Shown piece after piece: positions 34,895 through 47,557 of a stretch of 64,000 bases of DNA. The stretch's first letter is position 1. Each line of letters begins with the position of its first letter. The stretch lies in contig WHVD01000008.1 in the NCBI GenBank assembly GCA_015178975.1, forward strand, positions 372,001-436,000. Direction: 5' to 3'. This DNA is from Hysterangium stoloniferum. Taxonomy: Eukaryota; Basidiomycota; Agaricomycetes; Hysterangiales; Hysterangiaceae. The position numbers and the translations under genes are program-made. The notes beneath the pieces are model-generated. The model was not told where the DNA came from. It saw only the letters and a program-made list of their open reading frames with translations, and did no database searches.

Positions 34895-36250
34895 TGTTAG
34901 TAATAAATACTTTATTGGAAATGCATATTGTGGACCATCCTGAGTGAGGCTGATGCATGATTTTACCAACGTACTATTAGAATGAAAGAAGGGAAGGGGG
35001 ATCGGGGCACAGAATAGTGACCCTAGTGGACGAATAGACCACCACTCATACTCAAACTCAGACTCAGATTGACCGCATGGTGGACAGAACCAAAGCCATG
35101 GATAAGGACTACTATGGATACATGTGGGTACTTAAGGTTCTGAACCACATATTCCAACACTCCCACCTGGTGAGAGAACCAAAAGAACAAAACTCCCACC
35201 AGATTGAATAATCCACCAATAGTCCAAATTAAAATGCTCCCACCAAATCTTGCCAGTAATAACCAAATAAAAGATGACAAGAGAAGTCTCCACATGAAAA
35301 GAAAGTTTTAATAAAGGTTGGGAGTTCCATTGTGAAAGGAAGTGGGGGCAGATGAAAAATAAAACCAAAATACTAGCAAATCCAGATTAAACACATCCAG
35401 GAAATCCAAAATCCATCAAAGGAGACACTGGTAGTGCTCATGGGAGGACCATAAGGGAAAGGAATGTTGTTAGACTTGTTGAATATAATATATTGTGGAG
35501 ATGATGGAAAGAAGATGCCGGAAATGCATGGGATGACGCATTGACAGGACCATGACCAAAAATGATCCAAAAAGGGATTATTTAATTGGTCAGAAAGGTG
35601 GATGGAGATGAAAAGTGGTCATGCTCATCAAAAATTCCATCAGAAACTAGTTGTGGCTCTCTCCACAATGTCTACAAAACTCCGGATGACGACTGTCACA
35701 ATGGTGTGACACAGCGTGACATCAGTGTCACAGGTGTCTGCTGGCGGATGTTGGGGGCTGCACAGAGGCAACAACAGTGCATGGTGATATAAAACATGAA
35801 TGAGTTGTGGATGGATGTTGCAAGATGGTGCTGTGAGCAGAAGAAAGAAATTGGTGAAGTGGATCCCACAGAGATCAAAGAATAATGGAGGATGTTGCCA
35901 GGGCAATGCCGGGGCCCATAACCTATTAGAATGAAAGAAGGGAAGGGGGATCGGGGCACAGAATAGTGACCCTAGTGGACGAATAGACCACCACTCATAC
36001 TCAAACTCAGACTCAGATTGACCGCATGGTGGACAGAACCAAAGCCATGGATAAGGACTACTATGGATACATGTGGGTACTTAAGGTTCTGAACCACATA
36101 TTCCAACACGTACACCTAAACTATCACCAAACCTTTCATGTCAGAAGTTAACTCACTAACTGACACATTAATTGATACAAGTACGTCATTACAAGCTTAT
36201 TAAACCCTTGTAGATTGTGTATTTACAATAAGGCAACTCATGCTAATATA
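34895..36250 (+). mobile_element. Solo LTR, family F, split by a small LTR element
   Basis: The left part (34,895-34,974, starting TGTTAGTAATAAATAC) and the right part (36,114-~36,250, with caagcttattaaacccttgt) match the family F solo LTR at 6229-6497 in opposite orientation. The gap between them is exactly the small element 34,975-36,108 plus its cgtac duplication. The outer end and target duplication are not clear. Confidence 0.7.
34975..36108 (+). mobile_element. Small non-autonomous LTR retrotransposon (TRIM-like), looks whole and young
   Basis: 1134 bp. LTRs 34,975-35,159 and 35,924-36,108 are each 185 bp and identical at every position by eye. Ends are TATTAGAATG and TTCCAACA. Perfect cgtac target duplication at 34,970-34,974 and 36,109-36,113. 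The 764-bp interior has no gag or pol motif; its longest frames are under 90 codons and unrecognised. Identical LTRs mean recent insertion. Relatives are a solo LTR at 46,880-47,050 and a minus-strand piece at ~42,000-42,146. Confidence 0.9.
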
Positions 36251-37645
36251 CTTTGTGATGGGGGATCTTCAGCTGCAAAAATCGGTCAAGCGATCTAACC
36301 TTTATTTTAAGTGTCAACTGTGATCATAACTAATAGCTAATAGTATGTCCTCTAAAAAGGTATATCTATCGCAAGTAAATGAGGGGAGCTAGTTTTTTTA
36401 GTTCAGAGTGTCTGCGCTTTGTGGGACCATAATCCTGACATCTTACGCCTCTTGGTGACCGGAGGGGTTTTGGCAAGTGCGGGCCTCTTCGTCATTGTTA
36501 TTTACGGTTAGTTTGTCTGCGGATTCCCTACCATACACATGTCTCATATGTGGCAAGGACCATTACATTTTCTATTCGTGAGCCAACTACATATGAACTG
36601 CCACATTTCACGGGCTTATATGGAGCATTTTGAACATCGTAGGGCATCTTGGGGTGTCACCTTGGACTAATTCTGCTAGGAAACTTTGTATCGTTGAGAG
36701 CAGACCCAAAATACTCGTACCTAGTTATGCATTGCCAGTGAGGCTCATCGCTCTCCCTCTCAAGCTATTGTTCACGGGACAATAGATACTCTTTGATGTA
36801 TTTCTCCTTACTCTCGCCGTATGGAATGCATTAGATTGTTCTGGTCTCATGAGAACAGCCATAATTAAATAGCTATACCGAGATGGTGTTGAATTCTTTT
36901 TGGTAGGTTCATTAATATTCGAGTGCTGATAATATATTAATGTGGGCTACGGCTTACTTCATGTGAGAAATGATGATGGCTTGTTAGTGTCGACTGGAAT
37001 ACTTAGCGGAAAACGCCAGTGCTTCGTTTATTGAATATCGTGGTTCTGTTAAAATTTGATGTGTGTGGACTCGTACCTCTCCATATTAAACGCTGTTCAC
37101 CAGATTGCTTATGTGCGCTGGCCTTGTAGTATGGGATCTTTATTTCTATGACTGAGAGACTGAGGTGATACTAATTTCGAATAGCTTTTTCTGAGCAATA
37201 ATTGCAATTCTTCTCAATAGGATGATTCTTGAAAGGCTGTTGGTATCAGCCTCACTCAGTCAGCAACAGACAGGACAAAGTTCTCTTTGTTGATCATAGG
37301 GGGAGAACATGATAGCTATCTGGTAGGGGGGTGGAATAACTAACTACCCTCGGAAAGGACTATTGTCAATATAATATACCTGAATTAACAATGGGATGAT
37401 GGAAATAAGGTTTAAGGAATTATAAATAGAACAAAAGGATGATCAAGGCAGAGAGATAAAATAATAGATCTTGATCGGGTCGGAATAATGTAGCCAATGT
37501 GTGGTAAGACAGGCAGGATTACAATTCTCGTCACCGTTATGATGCCGCTGCTACTGACTCCGTTCTCGAGCTCATTGTCCAAATCGGAAGAAGATAGCTG
37601 CTCCACAACCCCTATTTATTATGTAGGGTAATTGCATGATGTAGG
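36251..37645. other. Spacer, no gene recognised
   Basis: About 1.4 kb of unremarkable sequence. Stops are frequent in all frames and no repeat shared with the rest of the window was seen. Confidence 0.4.
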
Positions 37646-37894
37646 TGTTGAAATAAAATATAGAAGCTCCGAATGAACTATAAGAGCAGTATTATATAAA
37701 TTCCGTTTGTGCGTATATCTTGTAGTAGGATTAGGCAAACGAATGAGTAGCTACATGAACACTAGGCTACTTATATATGTCTGCTAAACAATAGGATACT
37801 AAATGGGGCAACAAAAGGGATGGAACAAAGGGAATAAAGAGACAAGAACAAAGGGATATGTGTTACGAGTTTATGTAACGCTCGTATTCCAACA
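37646..37894. mobile_element. Solo LTR, 249 bp, single-copy family
   Basis: Starts TGTTGAAATAAAATATAG, ends CGTATTCCAACA, with a perfect gtagg duplication at 37,641-37,645 and 37,895-37,899. No second copy in the window. Called from ends and target duplication only. Confidence 0.75.
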
Positions 37895-38912
37895 GTAGGG
37901 GCTTCTTTGCTGAAACGGATTACCTTTGCGGTCTGAAAAAATGTGGTATTTTCTCGCCAAGGTTATAAGCAAAGAGACGGTAAACAATGTCATTCGCAAT
38001 TAAATCTCCTTAGTTGACACAATGACTCCCCCTTCCGATACACCCCATTAATACACTCAGGGTTCAGGGAAGCGTTCTACAAGACATTACGGGGTTAGTT
38101 CACTGCTTAAATTGTATTAGAAGTAGACAGTTTGCCAGTTTGAACAGTCTTGGAAAGATGGTCGGTGGTTAATCAACATCAAGGGGAAGAAGGATGGTAG
38201 GTTAACATGGAGTGAAAATAAGATGGAGAAAGAATCATAGCCAGTCTGAAGATAGCAGTGGCATTAACCAATATAGATGAACGGGGCTCATTGTATCATT
38301 GCACAGCCGCTGACCCCATCATGTATAAAACATCAATATAGTTCTACTTTGAAACCTGGCGGGCGCTGATAGTGGTTCTTGAACAGAATTAATAGTTCCG
38401 GTATCAACCGAAAATCAGTCATACTCCTGATATATCAACATGTATCCTCTTGGGGTAGACCATGAGATCTGGCAGAGAAGGCCCACTTGATGAATTTTAC
38501 GGAAGGTTCCAAAGTCATATCATTCAGCGCGATCATTCTTTGTGGTTATTTCCACACATTGCGTGATTTGCAAATTGATAAACGTGACAGACATCACGTG
38601 AGAAGCACTCACTTTCATCACAAGCTCTGAGTCTGGGAATTGCCTGACTGAGGCTTTGAAGGATTATATTTGGAGTGAACATCAGTGACTTTTAGGGCCG
38701 TGTTTGACTTCTCAGGAGCTGCATGATATCGCCTGCTTTCACATTGGAAAAGATGCATGCCCACATTGTTCCAACTTCTTATAGAAACAAGACGCTATCG
38801 TTGTATTATAAGAAAGGCCTGCCCACACCGTAAAAGTGGAATATAATTATTTTGCAGGACGGCTGTTGTGGCCTAACCTACCACCACTTTAAGATTGAAC
38901 TTGTTAACTTCG
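37895..38912. other. Spacer downstream of the transporter gene
   Basis: Includes the presumed 3' untranslated region of the transporter gene (minus strand). No ORF of note and no shared repeat. Confidence 0.4.
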
Positions 38913-40999
38913 TTATGCCAATGCCATCGGCTTGTCGGAAAGGATTCGAAGCCTCATCACCAAGTGGATCCCCGCTGCCACGAACATCATTGACTGAGGA
39001 ACATATTATTCTCGTGTCAAAACAATAAAATGAGAACGCACTCCGGAGAAGGCGACAGCGTGTAACCAATTAAAATCTGATGACAAAAGTGCGCCTTGTA
39101 TTGGAGCCGATCCCAGCACTGCAACGCTAATAAATGCAAGTCCAATACCCATTCGCGCACTAAACGTCATTAATTACCGGACGGCAGGGTCATGGGTTTT
39201 AGACCCAAGAGTCGTGAAAACTCACCCAATTTCCTGTGGACTATTTGCCAGAGTAGACAGCGCTACCATTAATAGTGACAGCCCTACATGATCGAGTAAT
39301 TGTTAGGCATCTCCATCTCCTGCCACTGCTATAAGACTTACAAGCGCCAGATGATATTCCATACAACAACCCAACAACAATCAGAGATGCAGAGTCGGAA
39401 CTGTGACGTATAAGGATAGGCTAGTTCCGTAAGTCAGAATATTACCTACACGCCTAGGACTGCCCAGATCATGGCCCCAGTAACAAACGTCATGGCCAAA
39501 TGAATGTTCCATACTCCATACATATCAGCAAGGTGGTTGGCAACAATACGTCCAAGGACACCAGACCCATTCACAATTGCAACCTAGAGAAGTCATGCAT
39601 GAATTGCGCCTGTGGAAAGTTGAAGCGCCAGGATGACACACAGAATAAAACGCAAGATTCTTCCCCACAGAATGTTGTACCGAATAAAGTTGGATATAAA
39701 CAACTTCATCCATTCATATTAGTCGTTAATTTAGGGACTTTATTGGAATATCACCTGGAAAGAATAACCCTAGGGCAGCGAATGCTGTCCTATCAAAAAC
39801 ATCGTATGCATTTGGTTACCGTAGAAAGAAATTACTCACCCGACGACGAATGCCATATATGGAAGATCCGTGAAAAAGCCTTTTATATCTGGGCGTGCAC
39901 CAGATCGCTGGATCCGGACTGGCCTAATTAGAACGTTACCCAGGACGAGACTGCCTAATGATATATACGCGGTTATGCGGACGGAATCGGCAAATCCAAC
40001 TCGGGGAAGTAAATGGCTATCGGGATATTCATGTTAATTAATAAGAGAAAACCAAGAAGCATTTACTTTAATGCTGGTAATGAATCCGCCGTTAGTGTCA
40101 AAGGCAACCACAAACATATTTTCAGGAACTCAACTGATCGGGAAAACGACAGCACCGATGGAGCTGCCAGACATTGCTGTACCATAGGCCAAGCTCCTTC
40201 TCCGCTTAAAGTGATGACCTACGATGGCGGACGCTGGAGTGAATAGCAGACCGATACCAATACCCATTCCTAATCCTTGACTGAGAAAAACCTAGACATA
40301 TCTCAGTCTGCCACGTTGAAAATTCACATTACGATTTACTGACTTCGTAATAATGGTCAGGCTTTGCCAAAGAAAGCATAAACAACCTGTGACATATTTA
40401 TGATGGGTGATTACCGCAATGAAAAGAGAAATAGTTACGAGAACAAGAAGATAAATGATCCTAATGTCATGGTTAATCGGAGATGGCCCGCATCGAATAG
40501 TTTGCCCGCAACGAGTCCCATTGCAAAAGACAAAGCGAGCTGTGCGCTTCCCATCCATCTACAAAGTAAAGGTATAACATTCGCCAAGAAGTTGGATAGA
40601 AAAAAAATTACGCAATACTACTCGGGCTCTGTGATGTGAGAAAAACGCGAGTGTAGTAATCTGGCATATCGGATGTAAGCGTGCGTGGTCATTTCGTAAA
40701 ACGCGACTATGGACCTTGGTAAACTCCAAAGGAGTACGCGTAGCTGCATACGATTAAGGGCATCATACCCATGCGAAAGACAAGCACGCACCCTAAAGTA
40801 CTAAATAAAACGAGCCAACTTCAAATCAAGCGGTAAGCTTCAAGTTGAATAATACAACTAAAATCGCGCACGAGCCGATTACTGTCATCCAACCATTGAG
40901 ACCGCCATCAACGACATGCTCTCCCGTTTTGATATTTTCCACAGACGTAGCGTGGTTCGTCTGGCTGGAAAGCCTCGAGTCTGGGGTTGGTGATGACAT
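38913..40999 (-). CDS. MFS transporter, monocarboxylate-porter type (437 aa, 15 exons)
   Basis: Intact by eye. Exons: 40999-40872, 40800-40715, 40660-40612, 40558-40439, 40386-40344, 40291-40135, 40073-40067, 40016-39840, 39789-39755, 39703-39642, 39583-39450, 39400-39342, 39283-39226, 39159-39042, 38993-38913. Lengths sum to 1314 nt with every phase closing; exon 7 is only 7 nt. The protein starts MSSPTPDSRLSSQ, with VDGGLNGWMTVIGS before the first membrane segment. Then come SFGVYQDYYTRVFL, GLVAGKLFDAGHLRLT, GMGIGIGLLFTPASAIVGHH, GSGVLGRIVANHLADMYG and SAPIQGALL. These are characteristic of the fungal MCT-like branch of the major facilitator superfamily, with about twelve membrane segments in the plasma membrane or an organelle membrane. 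The substrate is unknown; a monocarboxylate or related small acid would be usual. A decayed sister lies at 42,362-44,197. Confidence 0.9.
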
Positions 41000-42361
41000 A
41001 CCGCAAAAAGGGATAGCGATTAGTTCGCCACGTCGGTTTGAGGAAGTATAAAAGCTGTGCACGGTGGCGTTTGGACCCGGGGCCAGAGGAGTGCTCTAAG
41101 GTCGCGTCCATCATGATGAAGGTGTCAAGAGACGTCTTCTCAGTTGGCAAATTACCGCCAGGGTCAAAAAGCGCTGATAGAACAAGATGAATGTGAAGTC
41201 CTCATAGCGTCGGCCTTTGCAGCACTAACGATGGAGGAGGCGCAGTAAAGATGGCAACATAACAAGTGCCACTCATTGAAGCAATGAAAGCTCATTTGAG
41301 AATATGGAGGCATATGATGCTGTGATTTTCTTGGAGATGGTTGAATAAAGGAGAGATCCTGCATGACCCGGACATGTATGGCTCCATATAGCTGTGCCAG
41401 GCACACCTGGCAGTTTTAACACAGCCTTATCGGCATCCGCTTATTCCTGCCTTCCAGACGTATACACATTAAACACGCAACTGATTAATTAAACCCAGGT
41501 TGCAAATCGATTGCATCCACTGCGAGACATGTCATTGCACCCGGTTTTTGTGCTTTATTGATTTCAAAGTTACCAATTTGAAGAGGACTGGGCGATTGGA
41601 TTAATAATAATGAAATTATGAACTAGGTGTGGTGAGGTCCATCTTGTGTTGGCTATTATCAACTGGTGATAAGGCTTCGATTAGTAACTAAGAGGTTTAC
41701 ATAAAAGGCTGTACATACTCTGTTTTCCTCCATAATATCGTTGCCTTCGTACATGGTCTAATGGATGACTCCCTTCATTCACGCCGAACCTTCAGACTCA
41801 TAACCATAACCATGGCTGCCTTTTTCCGTATCGTCCGTCAAAGGAAATGTCAGTAGCTCAGTGCTAGAAGCTATTTACTGTTCGGACAATTGGGATGAGA
41901 CAAAGCCGAACACATTCTCATTTGGGCTCAGGGTTTAAATTTTCAGGTTCAAGCACAGAAGGTGATGGGACCAGTGGGCAGGGCTGGTCCTTCTGGAAGT
42001 AGATCATGTACCCATTTTGTCCTTTGTCCGCAACCTCCGAGTTCGGTCCCTTCTGGTGATCAATCTGTGTCCGAGTGATGGTCTATCTGTCTACTAGGGT
42101 CACTAGTCTGTGCCCCAATCCCCTTCTATTCTATTATTCTATTAGGCTGAGAGCCTCTGGGAGTCAGCACCTATCCTCTACAGCCAAAAACAGGGACGGG
42201 AGCAAACCGGATCATGGCCGGCAGCTCCAGCGGCTAAACCACTTTACTGATGTTTCCCGGTCATCCCTGCGCCATCAAGATCGTACGCATCAACACTCGG
42301 TAAGCGCCGGCGGCCATCACACTATCATCCATCGACGACAACGCGTACCCATCAACTCCCA
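41000..42361. other. Intergenic region between transporter copies, with a small LTR piece
   Basis: Presumed promoter of the intact transporter gene. About 42,000-42,146 is a minus-strand piece of the small LTR family (compare ctactagggtcactagtctg with the LTR at 34,975). It lacks its 3' end. The rest shows no recognised feature. Confidence 0.5.
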
Positions 42362-44197
42362 TTCGCGCACTAAACGCCATTAGTTATTGGACGCCCAGGA
42401 TCCAAAACATAAAAGGCATGAAAACTCACCCGATTTCGCTTGGGCTACTCGCAAGAGTAGCCAACATTGGAATTATCAGTGCCAGCCCTAGATTATCGAG
42501 TGGTTGTTAGGTATTTGCATCCTACCCAGTATTATGTGACTTACAAGCGCCAGATGATATCCCATACAGCACCGAAACAACAATCAGAGATGCAGAAGAA
42601 GAACTGTCACGTGTAAGGGCAGGTTATTTCCATAGATCGGAATACTACTTACAGGCCTAGGATAGCCCAGATCATGGCCCCGGCAGCAAGCGTCATGGCC
42701 AAATGAATGTCCCATACTCCGTAAATATCAGCAAGGTAATTCATAACAATTTTCTTAGGACACCAGAGCCATTCACTATTGGAACCTAGAGACCTCGTGC
42801 ATGAATCGTGCGTGTGAGAAGTTCAAGCGCAAGGATGACACACAGAGTAAAACGCCAGATTGTTGCTCGAGGAGTGCTGTACCGCATAAAGTTGGACATA
42901 AACAACTTCATCCATTAACATCACACGTTCATTTTGAGACTCAATTTAGAATCGAGCCTGGAAAGAGCGAGCCTAGGGAAGCAATTGTTATCCTATCATA
43001 AAAGTTGTAAGCATTTCGTTATCATGAAAGAAATTACTCACCCGACGACGAATGCCATATATGAAGATCTTTGAAGAAGCCTTTTATATCTTGGCGTGTG
43101 CCGGATCGCGGGATCCGGACAGGCCTAATTAGAATGTTACCCAGGATGAGACCGCCTAATGATATATATGCGGTTATATGGACGGAATTGGCAAAGCCAA
43201 AGCGGGGAAGTATATGGCTATCGTAGTATTCTATTAAGCAATAAAAGGAGACCGGCTAGCACTTACTTTAATACTGGAATGAATCCACCATCAGTGACAA
43301 AGGTAATTACAATCAAATTTTCAGGAACTCAACCAATGGGGAAAAAGATAGCACCGATGGAGCTTCCAGACATTGCTATGCCATAGGCCAGGACCTTTCT
43401 TTTCTTAAAGTGATGGCCTATGATGGCTGACGCTGGAGTGAATATTAACCCCATACCAACACCTATCCCTAATCCTTGACTGAGAAAAACCTAGGCATAA
43501 TTCAGTCTGCAAGATTAAAAACTCTCGCATCACGATATACTACCGACTTGGTAAAAACGGTCAGGTGTTGCCAATGAAAGCATGAACATTCTGTGGCATA
43601 TTTACGATGATTAATTATCACAATTAAGAGAGAAGCCCTTACGAGAACAAGAAGATAAATGATCCCAATGTCATGGTTAATCGGAGATGGCCGGCATCGA
43701 ATAGTTTACCAGCAACAGGTCCAAGTCCAAACGAAAGGGCAATTTGCACGCTTACCGTCCATCTTTAAAGAAACGGTATAGTATTTGCCAAGAAGTTAAT
43801 GGAAAAAATTACGCAATGGTACTCGGGCTATGTGATGTGAGAAAGACGCGAGTGTAGTAGTCTGGCATGCCGCATGTCAGGGTGTGTGGACATTTCGAAA
43901 AGCACAATTATTGACCTTGGAATGCTCCAAAGGAGTACATGTAGCTGTATACAATTAAGAACATCATATTCAAGAAAGAATATCACACACCCTGCCGAAC
44001 TAAATAAAACGAGCCAGCTTAAAGCATTGCTGTTAGCTTCACGTTGAACGACCTAACGAACTATTTACGCACGAGCCGGTAACTGTCATCCAACCATTAC
44101 GACCCCCATCCACAATACGTTCTTTCGGTTTGACACTGTCCAGGGAAATAACAGCACTCGTCTCGCTAGAAAGTTTCAAGTCAGTTGGTGACGACAT
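42362..44197 (-). pseudogene. Decayed copy of the MFS transporter gene
   Basis: Colinear with the intact gene at 38,913-40,999 over most exons, including the 7-nt exon. The ATG is at 44,197 (MSSPTDLKLSSETS). Well-kept parts include GPVAGKLFDAGHLRLTMT near 43,700 and GIGVGMGLIFTPASAIIGHH near 43,440. Lesions seen: one-base losses near 43,945 and 43,068, a deletion and frame change near 42,757, and loss of similarity after the codons for GARMG at about 42,365, which removes the last ~60 residues. It is therefore a pseudogene, probably from a local duplication. Splice sites are mostly conserved, so decay is not very old. Confidence 0.85.
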
Positions 44198-45359
44198 TCC
44201 GCAAACAAGTGAAGCGGTTAGTCGATCACAGGGATTTGCACAAGCATATATATAGTTCAAGCTGGGAAGTGCCCGGTGTGTGATATACCACCAAATAACT
44301 CCGAGATCGATGCTTGAATGAGCCTGGAAGGATAACCCATCGTCGAGTAAAATGTATTTAAGCGCTGGGAAGATGCTGCTGAGCCTCCTAGAATGGCAGG
44401 CTTCCTCCAGGAGCCGGACGGATGAAAAACTAATTTATTGATGTGAGGCACAAATTCTCGATGTCCCAATATCATTGAAGACTTAATCAATGTCTAAATT
44501 CCTAAACACGGGCTGTAAATCTTTTACATTCTAAAGAATTCTCTGTGCATTCGCGAAACCGAGCCACACCCAGGCACTTTCCAAGTGGAACTATATATAT
44601 ACTTCAATTAAACAATGTTCAAGCGTCCTTCCGTAAAGTCTCCTATGCATATTCAAAAATTGAACATTCTCGGGAAAACCTTTTATTTTCTATGAATTTC
44701 CGAAGATATTATCGAGAATTTGAGCCTTAGAACTGTGGTTTCGAGTTCATTCAGGCATAATTTTGGGAACGTCCCCCAAAGAAGTGTTGCCCTCTTCGGC
44801 TCAGCGACCTTTGGAAAGAGAATGAATTGAGAAGATAAATTTTCATCGGGAGATTAAATATATATTTTTCGGCGGAAGACGTTTATGAGAACGAAGTTTG
44901 CAATTCGATATTTTAAGTGTCTTAAAATATATTAACGTATCAATAAATGTCCATAAACAGTGCCCCATTAGTTGGCAAACCATTAATAACCGATCTTAAA
45001 TTTTTGCAGTTCATGACATCTTATATCGTTAGCCACCCTCTGGAGCCGACTTTGCGAGGATCTCCTCTCTGGAAGATGACCAAGAATAGCAGGGTGTTGA
45101 GACAGGTAACGGATAGGGAATGTAAGACTAACACGTGGTCTAGAAAAAGCAATAACATCAATCTGTCAATCTTATTATGTGATATCCCGTAATCATTATA
45201 CTGTCCACAAAATAAGTATTATGCTAACGGAAAGGAATAGTTAACGCATCCACCCCAATATTTTACCTCCCATTGTATTAAAATTTAGGATGTAAAGAGT
45301 AATTCTGCTCCTTTTAAATCACAAGTTGCCCACCATTTCTTAGGTCGAGGAGATTATCC
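44198..45359. other. Spacer, no gene recognised
   Basis: Upstream of the transporter pseudogene. AT-rich, with small unrecognised frames on both strands. No shared repeat seen. Confidence 0.4.
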
Positions 45360-46085
45360 AATCAAGTCGGCCAGCTTCATCCTTGGTTTTCCCAAGCTGT
45401 CTTTTTGTCCAAACCTTCCCGGATCAATGCATTCGTAAATGACCTGCACAAAGTATGCTGTCGTTGCTTCGCAGAAGTCGGGTCAAAGCCACATACCTGC
45501 AAGGTGAACCTGAAGTGCTATCTGCTCTTGCGCCTGGCTAAAAGCAGTTCGAAGTTTGTCGTTAGAATCAGTCCCGGTAGGAAGTGGATAGGATCTGCGA
45601 TGTTAAAATGGACTTCAAACGAGTACATGGCCATACACTCCGAAAAGTTTACCTGAAGCATAGGGCCAAGATTGACTGACTCATCTCGGGCAATTTTCGC
45701 TTCCTGGATCCCCTCCGGGCGCAGGCTATACCCTTCATTGGCGGGGACTCCATAACCCCCTACCCAGCACAAAACTACTCACTAGATCTCTACAACTCCG
45801 CCCATAGTCCTCTACGGACCTCATCCCAGCGTTTTGCTCTACCATCCCTCAACCACCACTTCCAGGCTTATGGCGGCGATCGGCCGTACTCCGTATATCA
45901 CTGCACACGCTGTTCAGGCAACTCTTATAGTAATGATACCTGCCTCCTGGTGTTTGAGTTTGGGCATGGTTGACTTCGAGATGCCTCGTTCCACCTTGAG
46001 TGGATCGTATCGTAGGCGATTAAACTTGAGATGCAGAGAGCGAAAAGGCGTGCCAATGGACTCCGTTGATGCTAGTCGCCTCGTG
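45360..46085 (-). pseudogene. Unrecognised host gene or gene remnant
   Basis: Minus-strand segments read like coding exons with fungal introns. From right to left: KHQEA before a GT at ~45,940; YGVRPIAAISLEVVVEG near 45,880; GYGVPANEGYSLRPEGIQEA and IARDESVNLGPMLQ at ~45,655-45,760, ending at a GT donor; QAQEQIALQVHLAG at ~45,505-45,545, flanked by AG and GT; YFVQVIYECIDPGRFGQK and KPRMKLADLIG with a stop near 45,355. The pieces suggest one gene whose C-terminus is DLIG. The middle (45,770-45,860) could not be read cleanly, so it may be broken. I do not recognise the family. Confidence 0.4.
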
Positions 46086-46879
46086 TTTCGGCAGAACGAT
46101 GCCCATGTGTCATATTCATGTAGTCTTAGGCGTCAAGACAATAAGACGTCCCGTGTTCACTCAGTCCAACACGGGCCAAACACATACTGATGAGGTAGGC
46201 GAGATAGACACTGCCTCCTGACAGTCGTGTAATGTGTCGTTCATGCGCTTGCTACGACTACTGACTTCAAAATGATGACACACGGTCGCAGCTCGTCTAA
46301 AAGCTTCCACAATTCATGCCAACAGTCAATAGCAGTACCATAAGTTGAGGTGCTAGTATGATATTTATGAGGACTGTTCTGTTCTAGCTGTGCGACCTGC
46401 GAAGGACAATTCAGCGCATGGTTTATTATAACATCTTGTGGTCAGCGGTTGGCTTCGGTGTCAACTATAATTCATTTCTTTCCATTTCAAGGCACTGTAA
46501 TACACACATTAAATACAAATAACCGCAATGAGGCATACAACCCTAAATACAGTTTAAGTTTAAGGTGTTAGTCAGAGTGAAAGAGAGTCTGAGTCTTGAG
46601 ACATGATAGTTAAGTCACATGAAGGTAATCTTGTAGGGATGTGGTTGAAAGTAATAAAACAATGCTATAACAGTTTATAATATCATTTGATATAAATCTT
46701 TGAGTAAAAAACAAATGTAAAGGGTACCTATCTAACAACAACTTTCAAGTTTTCATCTGCCCAATTCAGTGAAACAGCATGGGCAGTGGAGTTGCTTGCA
46801 GCACTAAGTATAAACAAATTGAATATCTTGGATAATAAGTATAAGGTTCAGTCCATAGTGCAGAATGGGCACTTGAACA
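46086..46879. other. Spacer, no gene recognised
   Basis: Mixed sequence. The plus-strand frame at 45,834-46,190 overlaps the remnant and is a shadow. AT-rich to the right, with no recognised repeat. Confidence 0.35.
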
Positions 46880-47050
46880 TGTTAGAATGATAAAATAGAG
46901 GAGGGATCAGGGCACAAAATAGTGGATGAATAGACCACCACTCAGAACAGAGACAGACTGGTCACCAGAAGTGACCAAACTCAGACAACCACATAGTGGA
47001 CAGGACCAAAGTGATACATATGGGTACTTGGGGTTCCACATATTCCAACA
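46880..47050 (+). mobile_element. Solo LTR of the small LTR family, 171 bp
   Basis: Starts TGTTAGAATG and ends ATATTCCAACA; perfect gaaca duplication at 46,875-46,879 and 47,051-47,055. Aligns with the 185-bp LTRs at 34,975 and 35,924 but has diverged. Confidence 0.92.
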
Positions 47051-47557
47051 GAACAATTAGGGGAATAATTAGCAAAGGATACATTGTATGAACACAATGC
47101 CAGATTTACAAGTTCTTCGAAATTGGCTGTTGCCTAATGCAGTGAGATCCATGAAACATGTGCAGGTGGTATCATTGAGGCACTGTCAACATTCCCTTGT
47201 CAGGGAATTGGGAAGGTGCACCTAAATGGTCCACAGAATAAAGGAATTTAAGTAGCCTAATATCTTGTAGCTAGAGTTTATACCTTGGGCTAACACCAGA
47301 CAATGTCAGCTAGATATTCTAGCAGTCCTATCTCTGTCACTGTTTGTGACAAATGTGAGATACTCATTGTAGAAATCATCAGGAAAATGGAACACCACAC
47401 CTACATAAATGGTCTCTAGCAATGGGAGAAAGTATCTGGGATAGAGGACTTACATAGATAGAGTACATATATTTGCATAGCTTTAATTACAGCCAGCTAG
47501 AACCCCTAACCACTATACCACTGGGGAATATTGTGACATAATGTGACAAAGGGTTAA
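47051..47557. other. Spacer, no gene recognised
   Basis: AT-rich, frequent stops, no shared repeat recognised. Confidence 0.4.

Noticed and set aside
39500-39931. Plus-strand 143-codon frame in the transporter gene
   Set aside because: It lies opposite well-supported minus-strand exons 8-11 and shows no domain.
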